A stretch of 64,000 nucleotides of DNA from Girardinichthys multiradiatus (GCF_021462225.1 NC_061812.1:49023363-49087362); one strand, 5' to 3'; positions 32,112 to 43,910 are shown, counted from the first letter of the stretch. Numbers and translations: made by a program. The notes: generated by a model from the sequence alone, not told the origin.

Positions 32112-32950
32112 TATTTATTCATTAGCAATCATCAGGCAACTTCTGAAGGTAATTGGTTGCACTCAGCTTAAAGGGGGCTGAATACTTTGGCATACCGCAC
32201 TTTTTTTGCTTTTTATTTGCAAAAAAAATGTTTTAAATCATGTATAATTTTCTTTCCACATTACAATTGTACCTCTCTGTATTGGTCTTTCACGTAAAAT
32301 CTGGAAAAGTTCAAGGGGTATGAACACTTTCACAATCCACTGTACATCTGTTCAAATAGTTATATGTATGTATAAACAGCATGGGAATGTCTAGCCATCA
32401 AACCGTTCAAGAAGGAGACATTTTCCATGTCACAGAGAATGTACAAATTCTGGTGTGAAATGTGACACAACCCCAGAGCGAAAGCTGAAGACCTTGTGAA
32501 GATGCTGGTGAGCTGGTCAGCGAGTGTCATTATCTATAGTGAAACAATCCTGTACCAGCATGAGCTGAACGGCCACAGAAAGAGGAAGAAACCAATACCC
32601 CAAAGGCACCAGATAAAGCCAGAATATAGTTTGTGAATGTCCTCAGGCACAAAAACCTTAATTGCTGGAGACATGTCCTGTGTGGTGATGAAACTAAAAC
32701 TGAAGTGTTTGGTAGTAAGGACCATTCTTATATCGGGAGGGGAAAGGGAGAAGTTTGTAAGCCTGAGAACACCATCCCAACTGTGAAGTGCAACATTTCA
32801 GCAGACTATTGTGAGAAGCTTGTGGACAGAAACACAAAATGTTTGTCCCAAGTCAGACAGTTTAAAAGGAAATTCTACCAAACACTGAGGAAATGGATCT
32901 TTCTGGTTGTTCTGTATTTAGCAAACATAAATAATTTTGTCCTAAACTGA

Positions 32951-34620
32951 CCTACTACAGGACACGCTTGGTCTGATTTAGACAGTGTGAAAAATTGTCT
33001 TTTTTTATGTCTTTTTATACAACATGTAACTAAAATAAGTAACTTCAACTGTACATATGAAATATAGATAGAGGTAGGTATACTGACTGAAAGGACTTTT
33101 ACAAAACTAAACTCTAAACCTATTAGGCTATTGTCTGTTATATAACATCACATAAGAACTTAGACTAAATAGAGGCCATCCTTGGTGGAATTCAATTGTG
33201 TCCTTAAATATGTGCCCAGACATTACTGTACGGGGAGAAGAACTCTTGTCCACTAGATGGAGCCTATGAAATATTTCAACAAAGCCTGATAAATGCATAA
33301 ACAAACCAACGTTTGAGCAGCTCAGTCAGTTTGTTAAAAGGAACTTTGCTGTTTCACTGTGGAAACCAAATGAAACAAATAGGCATTCTTAATATTTTTA
33401 AAGGTTCCATTTAATCAGGGAGGAGAACACATTTAGAACCAACTTCTACTGTCTGTGATGTTTCTCTTGGACGTCATATGAGAACAGTTGGACAGTAAGC
33501 ACTGTGGACTCCGTGAAGCACAGTTGCTGCTGTTGAAAACAGCTACAACCTTTGTTTAATTTTAGAAAAAAGTTCACAAAGTTGGATCCAGCTTTACTGT
33601 TTATTTTATTTAAAGAGAGTATGGAAAAAATAATAGGAATCTGTAAAATCATATCTACAGTCCACGCATTCAATAAATGAGAATATTATAGAAAGGTTTA
33701 TTTCAGTAACTCAGTAATTCACTAAGTCAAACACATCCTGTAGATTAATTCCACACAGACTGATGTTTTTAAGCTTTTATAATTTTCTGTTTGCAGCTGA
33801 TGAAAACACAATGTTTAAGATTGGAATATTAGATCAGACCAATAAAAAACTGTTTTAATACAGAAATGTAGGCTTAATAAAAAGTATGATTAACACCTGC
33901 TTAAAGTTTGTTATTGCCAGAGGGTACTATTATTCTGACAATTGGTCCTCAACAGAAAACATATTCTCATTTATCAAATATGACCGTATAACTCAAAGTT
34001 GTCTCTGTGCAATAGTGGATGGGAAAAAAAGACTAAGCTTTGTCCTTTTTTCCCCAGAAAAACCTTCCTAAACATACAGCTTGGGCAGTTCGCAGCTGCG
34101 CAATGTTTTCATGTGAAGGTTTACCCTCTCTAAAGCTTTTAAAAGACATTTTGATCATTTCTTATGTTTTCTTTACAATCACATCCAGGTTTTAATCTTT
34201 GAAATGGAAGGAAAAGGTTTTAGAGCAGATGTTGAGATAAATGAGGAGAGTGGAGGAAAATTAGTAACAGCACATTTTAAATTTGGGTCTCCAACCTAAA
34301 TAAGTCAATTAACTCCCCATTTATGTAATTTAAGATGCATTACACTAATAGGAAAGTTATTCCTCACATTCATTACGCTGCAGCCTTTTAATTCCACACT
34401 GATAACACATCTGAACACAGTTGATGGCACAAAAATAAAGCAGGCAGTGGTCTTCATGGGAATTTAAAATCCCCCACTTTGGTGTTTTATTTAATTTATC
34501 TACTGTGTGTGTGGGGTGTGTGTGTTTGTGATTCAGTGTGGCTGCCAAAGGTCGTGACCCTGTTTCCACCGTGCTTAGTATCAAAATTAGTTGTTTTTGT
34601 TAACTAATTGAATGGATAGA
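32951..34620. other. Intergenic sequence, no feature seen
   Basis: About 1.7 kb AT-rich; no gene or repeat family recognised. An interrupted (TG)n run is at about 34504-34530. Confidence 0.35.
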
Positions 34621-34627
34621 GCATGGA

Positions 34628-34650
34628 CACACACACACACACACACACAC
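34628..34650. repeat. (AC)n microsatellite
   Basis: Uninterrupted AC dinucleotides immediately upstream of the CCTAA-rich repeat copy. Confidence 0.95.
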
Positions 34651-34658
34651 TTGTTTTG

Positions 34659-34944
34659 CTATATGTAGTGAGGACCATTTGTTGACTCCCATTGACTTCC
34701 ATTGATTTTCAGTCATTTTCAACCCTTTCTATGCCCTAACCCTGACAATAACCCTAAACCTAACCATTACCAGTTCATGCCTAACCCTAACCTTAACCTA
34801 AACTCAATTCACATCTTAGTCCTAAACCTAACCGTTAGCAAAATAGGTCGTGAGGACCAGCAAAATGTCCTCACTTTGGTACAAACGGTCCTCAATTTGA
34901 TGGTGAAATCGGGAAAATGGTTCTCACTGTGATGCCAAGACAGG

Positions 34945-34945
<1 letters not shown>
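34659..34945 (+). repeat. Dispersed CCTAA-rich repeat, copy A
   Basis: A 287-base unit beginning ctatatgtagtgaggacc, with a middle section of degenerate cctaaccctaa motifs and a tail gtgaggaccagcaaaatgtcc. It is followed by (AC)n. Copy B at 39021-39307 differs by about six substitutions. No coding potential; it looks like a non-coding interspersed repeat rather than a telomere remnant. Confidence 0.9.

Positions 34946-35027
<82 letters not shown>
34945..35027. repeat. (AC)n microsatellite, long
   Basis: About 80 bases of AC dinucleotides with one cc interruption near 34978-34980. It produces a spurious Cys/Val open frame on the minus strand. Confidence 0.97.
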
Positions 35028-35028
<1 letters not shown>

Positions 35029-35209
35029 TTTAAATGGTACAGGACTTTTTCAGGATAAATAGAAGTATAGAATAGAAAAAAAGAAGTGTTTTTGTTTTTT
35101 TTAATGTCAGTAACCACAACATAAATATTTTAAAAGCATAAAAAATAAATAATGATATAACAAGTTGCTTATTCAATCACTTAACCTGGATAGCATTAAA
35201 TTGACCTCC

Positions 35210-36400
35210 AGTAATAAAGTAAAAACCTTGGTGTTATTTTTGACCAGGACATGTCATTTAAATCCCATATTAAACAGGTTTCTAAGATTTCCTTCTTTCA
35301 CCTCCGGAACATTGACAAAATTAGAAATATCCTGTCCAGGAGTGACGCTGAAAAACTAGTCCATGCATTTGTTACTTCAAGGCTGGACTATTGTAATTCT
35401 TTACTATCAGGATGTCCACAAAATGCAGTTAAAAGCCTTCAGCTGATTCAAAATGCTGCAGCAAGAGTTCTGATGAAAATTAAAAAGAGAGATCATATTT
35501 CTCCTATTTTAGCTTCCCTTCATTGGCTCCCTGTTAAATCCAGAATAGAATTTAAAATTATCCTCCTCACATATAAAGCCCTTAATGATCTAGCTCCATC
35601 ATACATCAGAGATCTGATTGTTCCATATGTTCCTAACAGAGAACTTCGTTCTCAGACTGCAGGTTTACTGGTGGTTCCTAGAGTCTCTAGAAGTAGAATG
35701 GGAGGCAGATCCTTTAGTTATCAGGCTCCTCTCCTGTGGAACCAGCTCCCAGTTTTAGTCTGTGAGGCAGACACCCTGTCTACTTTTAAGGCTAGGCTTA
35801 AAACTTTCCTTTTTGATAAAGCTTATAGTTAGAGTGGCTTAGGTTATCCTGAGCTATCTCTGTAGTTATGCTGCTATAGGCTTAGACTGCTGGATGACAT
35901 AATGACCACTTTCACCCTCTTCGTTACATTCTCATACTACTCTCAAATTTTTGCATCATTTGCTGTGATTTCAACTTTTAACTCTGTTCTCTCTCTGTTT
36001 TCTTCCTTTCTAGAAGCTACATCTCTGTGTCCACCTGTGACACCTTCTTGATCGGGGACATCAGCCAAGCTGCTGCTGCCAACAACTTATTGGTCACCTT
36101 CTACAGATGATACACTTGGCCCTGTCTTTCAGTGTTTATCCCCATCTCCCTCCTAGACATAGCTACTGAAGGAGCTATTGCTCCAACTAACTGTTTAGTT
36201 CTCTGTTTTTCGTGGCTTAGATTTTCCTACCACCTCTCATTATCTCATCATCTGTATCTTGTATGTTTCTATCCTAGATGAAAACAATGGCTCTACATAC
36301 TAATCCAGGAGGAGTGAATGCTGCAAAGTCAGTGACTGAATGCAATCTGCTGAGTTTCCTTAGATAGAAAACCTTTTTTTTTTACCAAGTTGAATAAAAA
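35210..36400 (+). mobile_element. 3' part of a LINE (Rex/L2-like) with 3' UTR
   Basis: 5'-truncated copy: it begins in the reverse transcriptase thumb/C-terminal region and continues through the 3' UTR. The tail (36290-36370) carries the atccaggaggagtgaatgct motif shared with 20780-21120 (inverted) and 44690-44755. An A/T-rich end follows near 36380-36420. Confidence 0.85.
35236..35832 (+). pseudogene. LINE reverse transcriptase C-terminal fragment, still open
   Basis: The frame is open for about 195 codons to TAG 35830-35832. It contains DQDMSFKSHIKQVSK, SRLDYCNSLLSGCPQNAVKS and RVSRSRMGGRSFSYQAPLLW, the typical C-terminal region of fish L2/Rex-type ORF2 proteins after the catalytic core. 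The endonuclease and RT core are absent, so it is a truncated remnant, although its frame is unbroken. The retained frame suggests a fairly young 5'-truncated insertion. Confidence 0.85.
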
Positions 36401-38783
36401 CTGAACTTGACTGTACTGTTTTATAACCATGATCGAATTGGAATGGATGCAATTCAATTTGAATCTATCTGTACGATTGGATAATTATTTTGTAAAGTGC
36501 CTTAAAACGACATTTGAATTTAAATAGTTTTCTAAAATGTTGATAATACATTTTATCCATTTCTTCTTCTTCTTCTTCTTCATATTCATGTTATTATTAT
36601 TATTATTAGTAGTAGTAGTAATACCACTTTTAATACAATAGCTTTGTTTGTTTCATTTATCATTTATCAAGAAGCAGCTCACTAATGTAGAGTCAATTAT
36701 TCTAACAGAACTGTTTACTGGTTGTTGTAAAAGTCTTCCCAGTGTGCAGCTGGAAAACCAAGATATTCTTTTGCGCTCTGAACACTTCATCATCTTCTCT
36801 CCCATTTCTGATCCTTCAAAGGCCAAGTGGGATCACAATTTAAATGTCAGAGTTTGAACAACAATGCCTGCAGAGTGTTAGAGTCTAACTGCATTCAGGG
36901 CCGTGCCGCCCTGCCATAGCACTCACAGATGTGCCCTTGGCTGCTTTGAAAACCTGCTGCCGCTGTGCAGGGGTCTCAGGTGATCAGGAGAAACGTGCCA
37001 TGTGACAGATGTTCTAATTATTCAGGAATGTCAGCTTCAGTTTTGTTTTTGTGAGGCCGTGCAAACACACAACATTCCCCTCCATCTCACACCATAACCA
37101 TCATCCCTGTTACTGTAACACTTTATTCACCCCATTCTACTCAGTTCAGCAGCTCTGCAGCGAGCGTCTCACTCAGTTTGAGGTTGCCCTTAATAAATTC
37201 TCTGCAGTTGTTTGGTGCGTCTCCGTTTTTGGATGGATTAACTCCCTGTCAGCCTGCAGGAAATCCCCTGCTGCTATTTTACTCAAATCTTAGACTTGCA
37301 GAGAGAAGTTTGGTTTCTGCCAATATGCAGCGCATGTTTCCTGAAGCATAAGAGAAAAGCTCATAATGTAAAAACCGATGTCAATGGGAGTGTTAATTTT
37401 GCAGCTGCTTGAAGATGGGTCACATAAAGAAGCTAAACGGTTGTTTTATCCAGTTGATTTCATTTTAAGAAGCAGATATTTTTTGCTCCCATTCAGTTTT
37501 TACAGTTTTTCATAAAGAGCTGCTTTATAACCACAGTCATCTCAGGGTGCCATACCAGACAGAAATCAAGTAGCTTGTGAAATAAACACTTTAAACTGGG
37601 ATGATGGGTTGTCCTCTGATGATTTGAACAAAGGTGTAACATTCTCTTGGTTAAAATAGATTCTGGGTGGAATACATTTAATTTCAATGTTCAGATAAAA
37701 TCTAAAAAGAAAATAATTTATCCTGATTGTATATGAACAATGAGGAAGCAACACTTTCACTCGACTGTGTATTTTCGTGATGATGAGGAAATAAAAAATG
37801 GAACAGATTGTTACAGCGTTGTCTGACAAGGGAGTCTAAATACTGAGGAAGGGAGAAGAATGGACCAATGAACAAGAGGAGGTAATCAGGGAGAGAATCT
37901 GGAGCAGCTGGTGGAGAAGGTAACTGAGGGAAGGTGACTAATAAACACTGATGATCATGTATGGCAAGGAGGCATAAAAAAACATCGAAGTACACAAAGA
38001 ATGAGACTAACTGAACATTAACTGGGAGGAACCCGATCTATAAGGAAATAGAAAGTAACACAACACAGGAATCCATGGAAGTAACAAAAACTAAACAGAA
38101 TGAATCCCATAAACCTGAAGAAACTGAAATAAAACAAGTGAAGAACATGGTAGTGCAAAGAAGGTAAACAGAACTCACCCCAAAACCTAACACAGGCAGA
38201 TTATGACACGCTCAGTATTTCAAGGAATGGGAACAAATAAATAAATAATTAAAAGGAGTGCACTCATTTATACTAACCCTATTGCTGCTGCCAGGTTGCT
38301 GTGAGAAATTAAGTCATTAATTAACATTTTGGAAGAAATTAATCCCATGTTTAATAAGCCACATTTAATTGTTTTATTTTTCTGTTCAGTCAAAGTTGTG
38401 TTTATTTTTATACAATTTTCATGGTTTGCTCCTTTTAGATTCGTTGTCAATATATTAGATTTTGACTGTAGGCAATCTACTGTCTTAACAGGGTTAAGAG
38501 TGTGTAACAGTACAGAAGCTACTCTGCTTCCTGCTTTGGACCGTGCGTTGTCAGAGTTTAGGAGAGGTAATAAATTCAGCCGGATTTCTAGAAAGAAGAC
38601 CTGCTCTATTCAAAGAGGGATATTAACTGGTGAGACATATGTGAAAATCTTCTTGAAAATTAAAAGGAAACCATTCAGAGCTCTGGAAAACTGCTGAAGC
38701 CTGTTGTTGCCTTTTTTCATCTTATGGTCCTCTTCATGACCGCCGTTTTTCATCCTGTTTGAGGGTTCTACAACAACAAACCT
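36401..38783. other. Intergenic sequence with short microsatellites
   Basis: A (TTC)n run lies at about 36560-36582 and (TTA)n then (GTA)n at about 36590-36620. The remaining 2.1 kb shows no gene or recognisable transposon. Confidence 0.5.
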
Positions 38784-38850
38784 TTACACATTGTATTCTG
38801 GTCTTATTTACATTTTACACAAAGTCCCAGCTTCATTGGAATTGAGGTCG
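38784..38850. mobile_element. Solo terminal fragment of a Tc1-type element
   Basis: The 67 bases ending ggaattgaggtcg, followed by TA (38851-38852), resemble the right end of the element that finishes at 44240 (gaaattggggttg then TA). No internal sequence is attached. Confidence 0.6.
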
Positions 38851-39020
38851 TAATTAAAAAGACATTGACATCATTTGATGCATTGTAAGAGAGTATAGCT
38901 AAAGCTAATTTATATTTGCAGTCCCTTGGCAGGGTACAAAATAAATAACAATGAGAGAACTAAACAAAAAAGAAAAGTTGAACACAACAGTGTACTTTCT
39001 ACTCAGACTACACGCACACG

Positions 39021-39306
39021 CTATATGTAGTGAGGACCATCTGTTGACTCCCATTGACTTCCATTGATTTTCAGTCATTTTCAACCCTTTCTATGACCTA
39101 ACCCTGACAATAACCCTAAACCTAACCATTACCAGTGCATGCCTAACCCTAACCTTAACCTAAAGTCAATTCACACCTTAGTCCTAAACCTAACTGTTAG
39201 CAAAATAGGTCGTGAGGACCAGCAAAATGTCCTCACTTTGGTACAAACGGTCCTCAATTTGATGGTGAAATCGGGAAAATGGTTCTCACTGTGATGCCAA
39301 GACAGG

Positions 39307-39307
<1 letters not shown>
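39021..39307 (+). repeat. Dispersed CCTAA-rich repeat, copy B
   Basis: Same 287-base unit and orientation as 34659-34945, with about six base differences. It is preceded by a short acgcacacg run and followed by (AC)n at 39308-39340. Confidence 0.9.

Positions 39308-39340
<33 letters not shown>
39308..39340. repeat. (AC)n microsatellite
   Basis: AC dinucleotides directly attached to repeat copy B, as for copy A. Confidence 0.95.
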
Positions 39341-39344
<4 letters not shown>

Positions 39345-39630
39345 TACATAGAACATACATTTGACTATCAACTAATACAGATTGAATATGCAAAACAAAC
39401 AAGAATCAAATCAAATAAAGTTTCAGTCTACGTCCACCTTAATTTTTAGCCTCCTAGTCTGCCCCAATGACAAGGATGATTAGGTAATTCCCTACAGGTG
39501 AAGTCATTAGGCTGTCATCAGGTGTGCACTTCATAAATCTTGTCTTCAGGATGTTGACCTCAATGATAGAGAGGTTAGTGGTTTTCAAAATAAAAGCATT
39601 ACAAAAGCAAAGTTCCTGTTAGTCAATGTA
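39341..39630. other. Intergenic sequence, no feature seen
   Basis: No recognisable feature between repeat copy B and the 3' end of the minus-strand LINE. Confidence 0.35.
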
Positions 39631-40354
39631 AATGTGTGCTTCACCTTAGTGAGGGAGATGTTTCTAGCACCTTCACACGATTTGCATAACCTGTCCCGTC
39701 GTCTGTCGTCTTCTGCTTTATCCAGGACCGAGTCGCAGGGGCAGCACACTCAGCAGAGACAGAGACATAGTCCCTCCAGCGTGTCCTGGGCCGTCCACTG
39801 GGCCTCCTCCCGGTGGGACGTGCCTGGAACACCTCCTGAGGAAGGCGTCCAGGAGGCATCCGATATAGATGCCCGAGCCACCTCAACTGGCTCCTCTCGA
39901 TGTGGAGGAGCAGCGGCTCTACATGGAGCCCCTCTCAGATGGCCGAGCTCCTCACCCTATCTCTAAGGGAGTGCCCGGCCACCCTACGGAGGAAGCTCAT
40001 TTCAGCTTCTTGTATCCGAGATCTCGTTCTTTCGGTCATGACCCAAAATTCATGGCCATAGGTGGGGGTAGGAACGTAGACCGAACGGTAAATCGAGAGC
40101 TTCACTTTTCGGCTCAGCTCTCTATTCACCACAATGGACCGGCACAGTGCCCCCATTGCGGCAGCCGCACCAATCCGTCTGTCGATCTCCTGCTCCATTC
40201 TTCCCTCACTTGTGAACAAGATCCCGAGATACTTGAACTCCTCCACTTGAGGCAGGAACTCCCTCCAACCTGAAGAGGACAAACCACACTTTTCCGGGCA
40301 AGAACCATGGCCTCAGACTTGGAGGAGCTGATCTTCATCCCAGCCGCTTTTCAC

Positions 40355-41281
40355 TCAGCTGCAAGCTGCCATAAAAGTTATGAACAGGACCGGTGACAAA
40401 GGGCAGCCCTGCCGGAGTCCAACATGCACCGGGAACAGGTATGACTTGCCGGCAATGCGGACCAAACTCCTGCTCAGCTTGTATAGAAACCGGATGGCCC
40501 CCAATTCCATACTCCTGGAGCACTCCCCACAAACTCCCTTGAACCTTCGTGTTCCCTGTAGACGGTATAGAGCTGGTCCAGTGTTCCACGGACAAAAATC
40601 ACACTGCTCCTCCTGAAGCCGAGGTTTGACTATAGGCCAGACTGTCCTCTCCAGAACCCTGGTGTAGGCCTTACCAGGGAGGCTGAGGAGTGTAATCCCC
40701 CTGTAGTTGGAACACACCCTCCGGTCACCCTTCTTATGAAGGTGGACCACCACTCCAGTTTGCTAGTCCAGAGGCACTGTCCTCGACTGCCACGCAATGT
40801 TGAAGAGGTGTGTCAACCATGACAGCCCTACAATATCCAGAGACATGAGGTACTCAGGGTGGATCTCATCCACCCCCAAAGCCCAGCCACCACGGAGCTT
40901 TTTAACCACCTCGGTGACTTCAGCCTGGGTGATGAAAGAGTGTAAGCCCAAGTCCCCAGCCTCTGTTTCCACCAGGGAATGCATGATGGCAAGATTGAGG
41001 AGATTCTCGAAGTACTCCTTCCAGCGGCCGATAATGTCCCCAGTCGAGGTCAGCAGCCTCCCACCCCCACTGTAAACAGTATTGGCGAAGCACTGCTTCC
41101 CCCTCCCGAGGCACCGGACGTTTTGCCAGAATCGCTTCGAGGCCATCCGGTAGTCCTTTTCCATGGCCTCACCGAACACCTCCCAGGCCCAGGTTTTTGC
41201 CTCTGCCACATCCCGGGCCGCAGCACGCTTAGCCTCACAGTACCTGTTAGCCGCCTCAGGAGTCCCACAAGTCAACCACAC
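40355..41281 (-). pseudogene. LINE reverse transcriptase fragments (two frames)
   Basis: Frame 41281-40763 holds the pre-RT region and the VDEIHPEYLMSLDIVGLSWL block, ending at a stop in TVPLD. Frame 40753-40355 continues with YRGITLLSLPGKAYTRVLE and RQGCPLSPVLF. One stop separates them. The catalytic ADD block expected next is deleted, and the following bases (40338 downwards) already encode the post-catalytic SKSEAMVLARKSV segment. Confidence 0.82.
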
Positions 41282-41544
41282 CCGATAGGACTCCTTCTTC
41301 AGCTTGACAACGTCCCTTATTGCCGGTGTCTACCACCGAGTTCGGGGATTGCCGCCGCGACAGACACCACAGACTTTATGGCCACACCTACAGGCAGCAG
41401 CATCGACAACAGATGCGGAGAACGTGGTCCACTCGGACTCTAGGTCTCCAACATCCCCCGGAATCTGGTCAAAGCTCTCCATGAGGTAGGAGTTGAATAC
41501 ATCGCTGGCCAAGGGCTCTGCCAGATGTTCCCAGCACACCCTCA

Positions 41545-41982
41545 CTATGCGCTTGGGCCTTCAAGTCTGTCCAGCTTTCTCCTCTTCCAGTGGATCCAAC
41601 TCACCACCAGGTGGTGATCAATGGACAGCTCAGCCCCTCTCTTCATCTGAGTGTCCAAAATATGCGGCTGAAGGTCTGACGATACGACAACAAAGTCGAT
41701 CATCGACCTCCTGCCTAGGGTGTCCTGGTGCCAAGTGCACTGATGGATACCCTTATGCTTGAACATGGTGTTCACTATGGACAATCTGTGACTAGCACAG
41801 AAGTCCAATAACGAAACACCACTTGGATTCAGATGGGGGAGGCCATTCCTCCCGATCACGGCTCTCCAGGTGTCACTGTCATTTCCCACGTGGGCGTTGA
41901 AGTCCCCCAGCAGAATAATGGAGTCCCCGGGAGGGGCACTATCCAGCACCCCCAACAGGGATGCCAAAAAGGCCGGGTACAT
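41545..41982 (-). pseudogene. LINE apurinic endonuclease domain fragment
   Basis: An open frame of 145 codons with GDFNAHVGN, the [11 protein letters not shown] block and the terminal SIDHHLVV motif with the catalytic His region of APE-type LINE endonucleases. Its N-terminal catalytic part is missing because sequence next to about 41985 was lost. This is part of the minus-strand LINE. Confidence 0.85.
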
Positions 41983-42354
41983 ACCATGTCACGTCACGTG
42001 CCTCGTTTGTGTAGTCCTCATGAGAGTGTCTTGAACTGCTCTTTGTCTGATCTATCACCTAGAACCTGTTTGCCATGGGAGACCCTAGTAGGGGCATTTA
42101 AGCCCCAGACAACATAGCCTCTAGGATCATTCGGGCACTCAAACCCCTCCACCACGTTAAGGTGGCGGTTCAAGGAGGGGTTCAACCTATATGCCATTGA
42201 ATACACTATAAAGTTGTTTTTTTTTATAATAAATGTTCACTCATTTTGAATTTGATGCTTGCAACATGTTCCAAAAAAGCTGGGACAGGGGCATATTTAC
42301 CACTGTGTTTTATCACCTTTCCTTTAACAACAGTCAATAAGCGTTTGTGAACTC

Positions 42355-43910
42355 AGGACACTAATTGTTGAAGCTTTGTCAGTAGAATTCTTTCACTTTC
42401 TTGGTTGATGTACAACTTCAATTGCTCAACAGTCCATGGTCTCTGTTGTCGTATTTTACGCTTAATAATACTCCACACATTTTCATTGGGAGACAGGCCT
42501 GGACTGCAGGCAGGCCAGTCTGTTACCTGCAGTGTTTCACTACGCTGTTGTAACACATGCAGAATGTGGCTTAGAATTGTCTTGCTGAAATAAGCAGGGG
42601 ATGGATTGGTTGACAGCATATGTTGCTCCAAAACCTGTATGTACCTTTCAGCATTAATGGTGCCTTCACAGATATGCAAAGAATCCATGCAATGGGAACT
42701 AACACATTCCGATACCATCACAGATGCTGGCTTTACACTTTGCGCTGATAACAATTTAGATAGTCCTTTTCCTCTTTGGCCCGGAGTACACGACATCCAT
42801 GATTTCAAAAACAATTTGAAATGTGCACTCCTCAGACCACAGCAAACTTTTCCACTTTGCATCAGCCCATCTCAGACAAGCTCGGGCCCAGAGAAGCCGG
42901 AGGTGTTACTGGGTGTTGTTGATATGTGGCTTTTGCCTCAGGGTAGAGTTTTAAATTTCACTTGTAGATGTAGCAACAAACTGTGTTAACTGATGATGGT
43001 TTTCTAAAGTGTTCTTGAGCCAATGTGGTAATACCCAATACAGATGTCGGTTTTTAATGCAGTGTCTCGTGAGGGATCAAAGGTCACGGGCATTCAATAT
43101 TGGTTTTTGTGCTTGCTCCTTATGTGCAGAGATTTCTCCAGATTTTCTGAATTTTGTTTTGAAGACTTTATAGAATTTTTTGAACATTTTACATGCAAGA
43201 GAAGACATTTACAATCCCACAGGGTGTCCCAGAAAGAGAAACACAAACAAGAAAACATAACAATAGGTATTGGCAGCAGGATGAGTTTGCTTCAGTTTGA
43301 GGCATACAGTAAAGTAAAAGGTATTCTGTGACTTTTGACATGAACTAAGCAAAGACAGGCTCACCAACTAAAATATGTAAGGGGCACTTCTGGTAACTGC
43401 TACTGAAAAATTATAGTCAATTAACCAGCGGCCATCCACGGTATTGGTGAACATAAGAGTACAAATAGGTTATATCTTTGGGTCAATTTTGTTATGACTA
43501 CGAAAATGAGAATGTAAGAACAAACACAATGAATGGTCCCCAGGTATCAATAAATCTAATAGGATTTGTTTCTATTATATCTTAGTTTTACCAGTGGATT
43601 TAAGTACCACCTTAAGCCAGTCAGAGTATGATGGGGTTTTTCTAATTTCCAACTGCGGATGACAAGACTCCGTGCTTGAAATGAAGCAAATGCCATAAAG
43701 TTAGCCTGAGGTTCTGTTTCAGCAAAAATCTCATCTGGAACCCCCAAAATAGTTGGATTGGAATTGAGATCCTCTGAATATTTAGATGATATTATGGACT
43801 CTAGATGATGAAATTCCTGAATTCCTTGCAACTGTACATTAATAAACGTTTTTAAAATGTTGGCTCTCGCAGTTGTTAACAAAATGGTAAACCTCGACCC
43901 ATCCTTGCTT
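42355..43910 (-). pseudogene. Tc1-type transposase pseudogene
   Basis: The N-terminus (MGRGLPFC, then stop) is at about 43899 reading left. The C-terminal half is in 42862-42353: QSVKPASVMVSECVSSHCMD, GTINAERYIQVLEQHMLST, and DWPACSPGLSPNENVWSII. Compared with the usual SPDLSPIEN form, SPGLSPNEN has lost conserved positions. Frames are broken, and an L1-like piece is inserted at 43153-43779. Confidence 0.78.
43153..43779 (-). mobile_element. L1-like LINE 3' fragment inserted in the Tc1 element
   Basis: Flanked by tctgaat at 43146-43152 and 43773-43779, a 7-bp target-site duplication. The minus-strand frame (43882-43556) changes at the junction into an L1-type ORF2 C-terminus (SFQARSLVIRSWKLEKPHHT). 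The remainder would be 3' UTR. It is severely 5'-truncated. Confidence 0.72.

Larger units (their letters stand above)
29586..32342 (-). mobile_element. Tc1 element inserted in the relic above and itself interrupted
   Basis: The left terminus (cggtggcttgtaatagtatt) starts at 29586 after TA 29584-29585. The right terminus ends at 32342 with TA 32343-32344. Removing the inner insertion (30855-32111) leaves about 1500 bases, a normal Tc1 length. Its transposase runs on the minus strand from about 30757 to 29781. Confidence 0.88.
29490..32950 (+). mobile_element. Sleeping-Beauty-like Tc1 relic, split by a nested transposon
   Basis: The left piece (about 29490-29585) carries the transposase start (RNLPGYQEENCG-like, then SSSLATIFTWLK). 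The right piece (32343-32950) continues directly (catctgttcaaatagttata...) with later transposase blocks. These include a CPSVIIYSETILYQHE-like stretch near 32520-32565, DETKTEVFGSKDHSYIG near 32690-32735, and an SQVRQFKRKFYQTL end near 32850-32885. The join falls at the same place as an uninterrupted copy at 16860-16890. Decayed by stops and deletions. Confidence 0.8.
39640..42180 (-). mobile_element. Minus-strand APE-type LINE, nearly full-length but internally deleted
   Basis: Read on the minus strand from 42180, it starts with a probable 5' UTR (aaggaggggt... ccacgttaaggtgg, seen inverted near 42150). The endonuclease follows ([20 protein letters not shown] near 41910-41850; [13 protein letters not shown] near 41630). 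Next are a linker, RT palm blocks (KKGDRRVCSNYRGITLLSLP near 40735-40675; VGLRQGCPLSPVLF near 40420-40380), and the C-terminal region (EEFKYLGILFTSEGRMEQEI near 40245-40185; HLYRMPPGRLPQEVFQARPT near 39870-39810). Stops and frameshifts separate the blocks. The catalytic ADD block between 40380 and 40330 is absent. The clade is uncertain; motifs are RTE/Nimb-like. Confidence 0.85.

Noticed and set aside
34730..34830. Interstitial telomere array
   Set aside because: The cctaa words are degenerate and embedded in a 287-bp repeat with unique flanks that also exists at 39021; it is not a TTAGGG array.
34809..35117. Cys/Val-repeat open frame on the minus strand
   Set aside because: Translation of the (AC)n microsatellite, not a protein.
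39634..40273. Plus-strand frames over the LINE 3' region
   Set aside because: Antisense to the minus-strand LINE whose motifs explain the sequence.
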